A model generated the notes under the pieces. The model worked only from the letters and a program-made list of their open reading frames with translations. It did no database searches and was not told where the DNA came from. 20,341 bases of DNA from Dunaliella salina (lineage: Eukaryota > Chlorophyta > Chlorophyceae > Chlamydomonadales > Dunaliellaceae). A program made the position numbers and the translations under genes. The stretch is taken from contig MU069542.1 in assembly GCA_002284615.2 (NCBI GenBank), positions 153,439-173,779 of the forward strand, read 5' to 3'. This document shows positions 18,080 to 20,341 of the stretch, piece after piece; positions within the stretch are counted from its first letter, which is position 1, and each line of letters begins with the position of its first letter.

Positions 18080-18332
18080 AGCGTGAGGTCTACGGTTTGA
18101 ATCAAACCATTCACATACTCAATTATCACACATTCGATCAGGGGGGGTCTGATGAGGGTCTGAATCAGTGATGTAAGGCTAGGAATCAAAGGGTCTGGAT
18201 CAGAGGAAAAAGGGTCTGATTGGGGTCTGAGTATTTGTCTGAATCAGACATCTCCTGTGTGGCTAAATCAGTGCCAATCAGAGGTCATCCTTCTGAATCA
18301 GAGCAGGTTCAGAGAAACAAAACTTTCCGACG

Positions 18333-18523
18333 AAACTGCCAAAGAATTCCACTATCACGCTGTAAAGTCCCTAACAAAAATTCACAACACCAAAAATGCC
18401 TTCCAACTCAATAACATAAGCAATGGGGGTTTGGGGGAGGGGGCTACAGAGAGGGCCGTGTACAGGACAGCGAGGCGCGCAGCCGGACGGATGGCTGACT
18501 ACCCACCGGATCCTCATTAGCTG
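18333..18523 (+). mobile_element. Plus-strand LINE scrap (pre-RT segment joined to a PPDPH C-terminus)
   Basis: The plus frame reads EFHYHAVKSLTKIHNTKNAF, where KSLT matches the segment just before the RT in the 11-16 kb LINE (minus strand, FHGCIKSLT near 14855). The frame then ends GRMADYPPDPH and a TAG stop (18518-18520), recalling the NPPDPH end shared by the other LINE fragments. The RT and everything between is missing. Confidence 0.5.
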
Positions 18524-18990
18524 GGCTGCTCATAGCTAGCCTTCTTTGGTGGGGCTCACTGTTAGTGCCAATGCTAACTGTTGAATCTTTCCTTAATGCA
18601 CGCTGGCAAGTGCCAGCGCAGACTTTCACTTTTTAACTTGTATTCGCGGCGGAATACAGGCACCTTCCTTGTAACCTTGTACTCAAACTCACCATTAGAA
18701 GCAAGGTGGCAGTTTTTTTGGGGAGGCAAAAAGGCAGCTAAAAGAAAGCTGTGAATTTCTCCCTTGGTGGGTGCTTTACCCAGAGGGCTAACAGGCTTTC
18801 CTAAGGTGAACCACTGCATCTTGAAAGATAAAGCCATTCTGGTTTCATACTCCTTGAAAATGCCAAGAGTCTGCCAGTTGGGCCCTACCCTGACTTGTTA
18901 TCTACAAGCGATACAATCTCAAAGACCTGGTAGCATGTCTCACTCAGTGACTTCCTTCTTTGATTATTTTGCCTTTGAGGAATCCATTTG
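18524..18990. other. Intergenic region next to the histone pair; possible SINE 3' remnant
   Basis: TCTTTCCTTAATGCACGC at 18586-18603 is identical to part of the SINE body (complement of 4260-4277), with weaker similarity on both sides. It is followed by an 8-bp-stem hairpin CGCTGGCA-AG-TGCCAGCG (18601-18618) and CCTTGTAACCTTGTAC (about 18669). No gene is supported between here and the H3 3' end. Confidence 0.35.
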
Positions 18991-18993
18991 CTA

Positions 18994-19004
18994 GCAACAG
19001 TGGG
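18994..19004 (-). promoter_or_regulatory. Conserved histone downstream element (H3)
   Basis: The minus strand reads CCCACTGTTGC, starting 4 nt after the H3 stem-loop. The same 11-mer lies 4 nt after the H4 stem-loop. It is likely a 3' processing element comparable in position to the animal histone downstream element, though different in sequence. Confidence 0.6.
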
Positions 19005-19008
19005 TGGT

Positions 19009-19024
19009 GGTGTTGAAAAACACC
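19009..19024 (-). terminator. Histone mRNA 3' stem-loop (H3)
   Basis: On the minus strand GGTGTT-TTTC-AACACC: 6-bp stem, 4-nt loop, starting 69 nt after the stop codon. Size and loop fit the replication-dependent histone hairpin bound by SLBP. It is identical to the hairpin after H4. Confidence 0.9.
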
Positions 19025-19093
19025 GGTTGTTTGTAGGTTGGAAGACACTCCCCTCTCATGTCCTGACAGCCATGCTGCTGCTGCTGCTACTGC

Positions 19094-20086
<993 letters not shown>

Positions 20087-20194
20087 GCAGCAGCAGCAGC
20101 TGGAAGCGGGGAAGGGTGCTTTGCCCTGTTCCAGAGCGGGCAAGCTTCGAGGCATGCAGCCCTTCTCTCCACAGCAGCAGCAACAGCAACAAAC

Positions 20195-20210
20195 GGTGTT
20201 TTTCAACACC
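20195..20210 (+). terminator. Histone mRNA 3' stem-loop (H4)
   Basis: GGTGTT-TTTC-AACACC, identical to the H3 hairpin, preceded by an A/C-rich stretch (CAACAGCAACAAAC) as is usual for histone stem-loops. Confidence 0.9.
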
Positions 20211-20214
20211 ATCT

Positions 20215-20225
20215 CCCACTGTTGC
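20215..20225 (+). promoter_or_regulatory. Conserved histone downstream element (H4)
   Basis: CCCACTGTTGC, 4 nt after the hairpin, identical in sequence and spacing to the element after H3. Confidence 0.6.
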
Positions 20226-20265
20226 ACCAGACTTGGAATCAATCGCCTTGTTACACAAGTCTCTC

Positions 20266-20267
<2 letters not shown>

Positions 20268-20341
<74 letters not shown>
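20268..20341. repeat. (TG)n microsatellite running off the window
   Basis: At least 37 uninterrupted TG units. The true length is unknown because the window ends inside it. Confidence 0.98.

Larger units (their letters stand above)
16552..18332. mobile_element. 1.78 kb TIR element built of TCTGAATCAGA palindromes
   Basis: Perfect 14-bp inverted ends CGTCGGAAAGTTTT (16552-16565) and its complement (18319-18332), followed by CTCTGA on both sides. The interior holds dozens of copies of TCTGA or TCAGA, many arranged as the 11-nt palindrome TCTGAATCAGA or TCTGATTCAGA. A direct repeat of about 170 bp occurs at 16730-16900 and 17440-17620 (shared CTGATTCAGATTAACG / CTGAATCAGAGTAACG, TCGCACAATGT.TGAA). 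There is no coding frame, so it is non-autonomous. Flanks are LINE fragments in opposite orientations; only AAA is common to both edges, so the target duplication is uncertain. Dense subterminal repeats usually bind a transposase, but this is inference. Confidence 0.65.

Overview
The window is nuclear eukaryotic DNA, most likely from a green alga (Chlorophyta, perhaps Chlamydomonadales). The clearest genes are intronless, GC-rich histones H3 (minus, 19094-19504) and H4 (plus, 19775-20086), transcribed away from a shared 270 bp promoter. H3 has Lys53, as in plants, algae and fungi, rather than the animal Arg53. Both genes are followed by the same 16-nt replication-type histone stem-loop; land plants lack this hairpin but volvocine green algae have it. 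Repeated TGTAA-type tails, the known polyadenylation signal of chlorophycean algae, agree. Genus cannot be fixed from sequence alone.

Everything left of about 18.5 kb is a graveyard of nested, decayed mobile elements with no intact host gene that I can support. (1) 1-290: an 84-bp tandem repeat open in frame. (2) 2.3-4.8 kb: a minus-strand LINE fragment split by a tRNA-derived SINE (perfect 13-bp target duplication) and by a 1.17 kb terminal-inverted-repeat (TIR) element (TCA duplication); removing each insert rejoins the LINE reading frame. (3) 4.8-5.0 kb: another LINE 3' fragment. (4) 5.9-8.2 kb: a foldback-like structure, two diverged inverted arms around a spacer with tRNA-like palindromes. 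(5) 8.3-11.1 kb: plus-strand LINE remains, partly repeated in inverted orientation. (6) 11.1-16.3 kb: a minus-strand endonuclease/reverse-transcriptase LINE, interrupted by a 5'-truncated RNase H-bearing LINE with a perfect 13-bp target duplication and by a 0.45 kb small element. (7) 16.3-16.55 kb: RT core of a further LINE. (8) 16.55-18.33 kb: a TIR element packed with the short palindrome TCTGAATCAGA, itself holding a small retroposed insert with a 12-bp duplication. (9) 18.33-18.52 kb: a plus-strand LINE scrap, then unassigned DNA up to the histone pair. The window ends in a long TG microsatellite.

The histone genes work together: divergent transcription from one promoter, S-phase type 3' processing signals at both ends, and near-identical 3' UTR features (CAG-rich start, hairpin, conserved downstream 11-mer at identical spacing). 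The rest documents an insertion order: older LINEs as targets, younger LINE, SINE and DNA elements within them.
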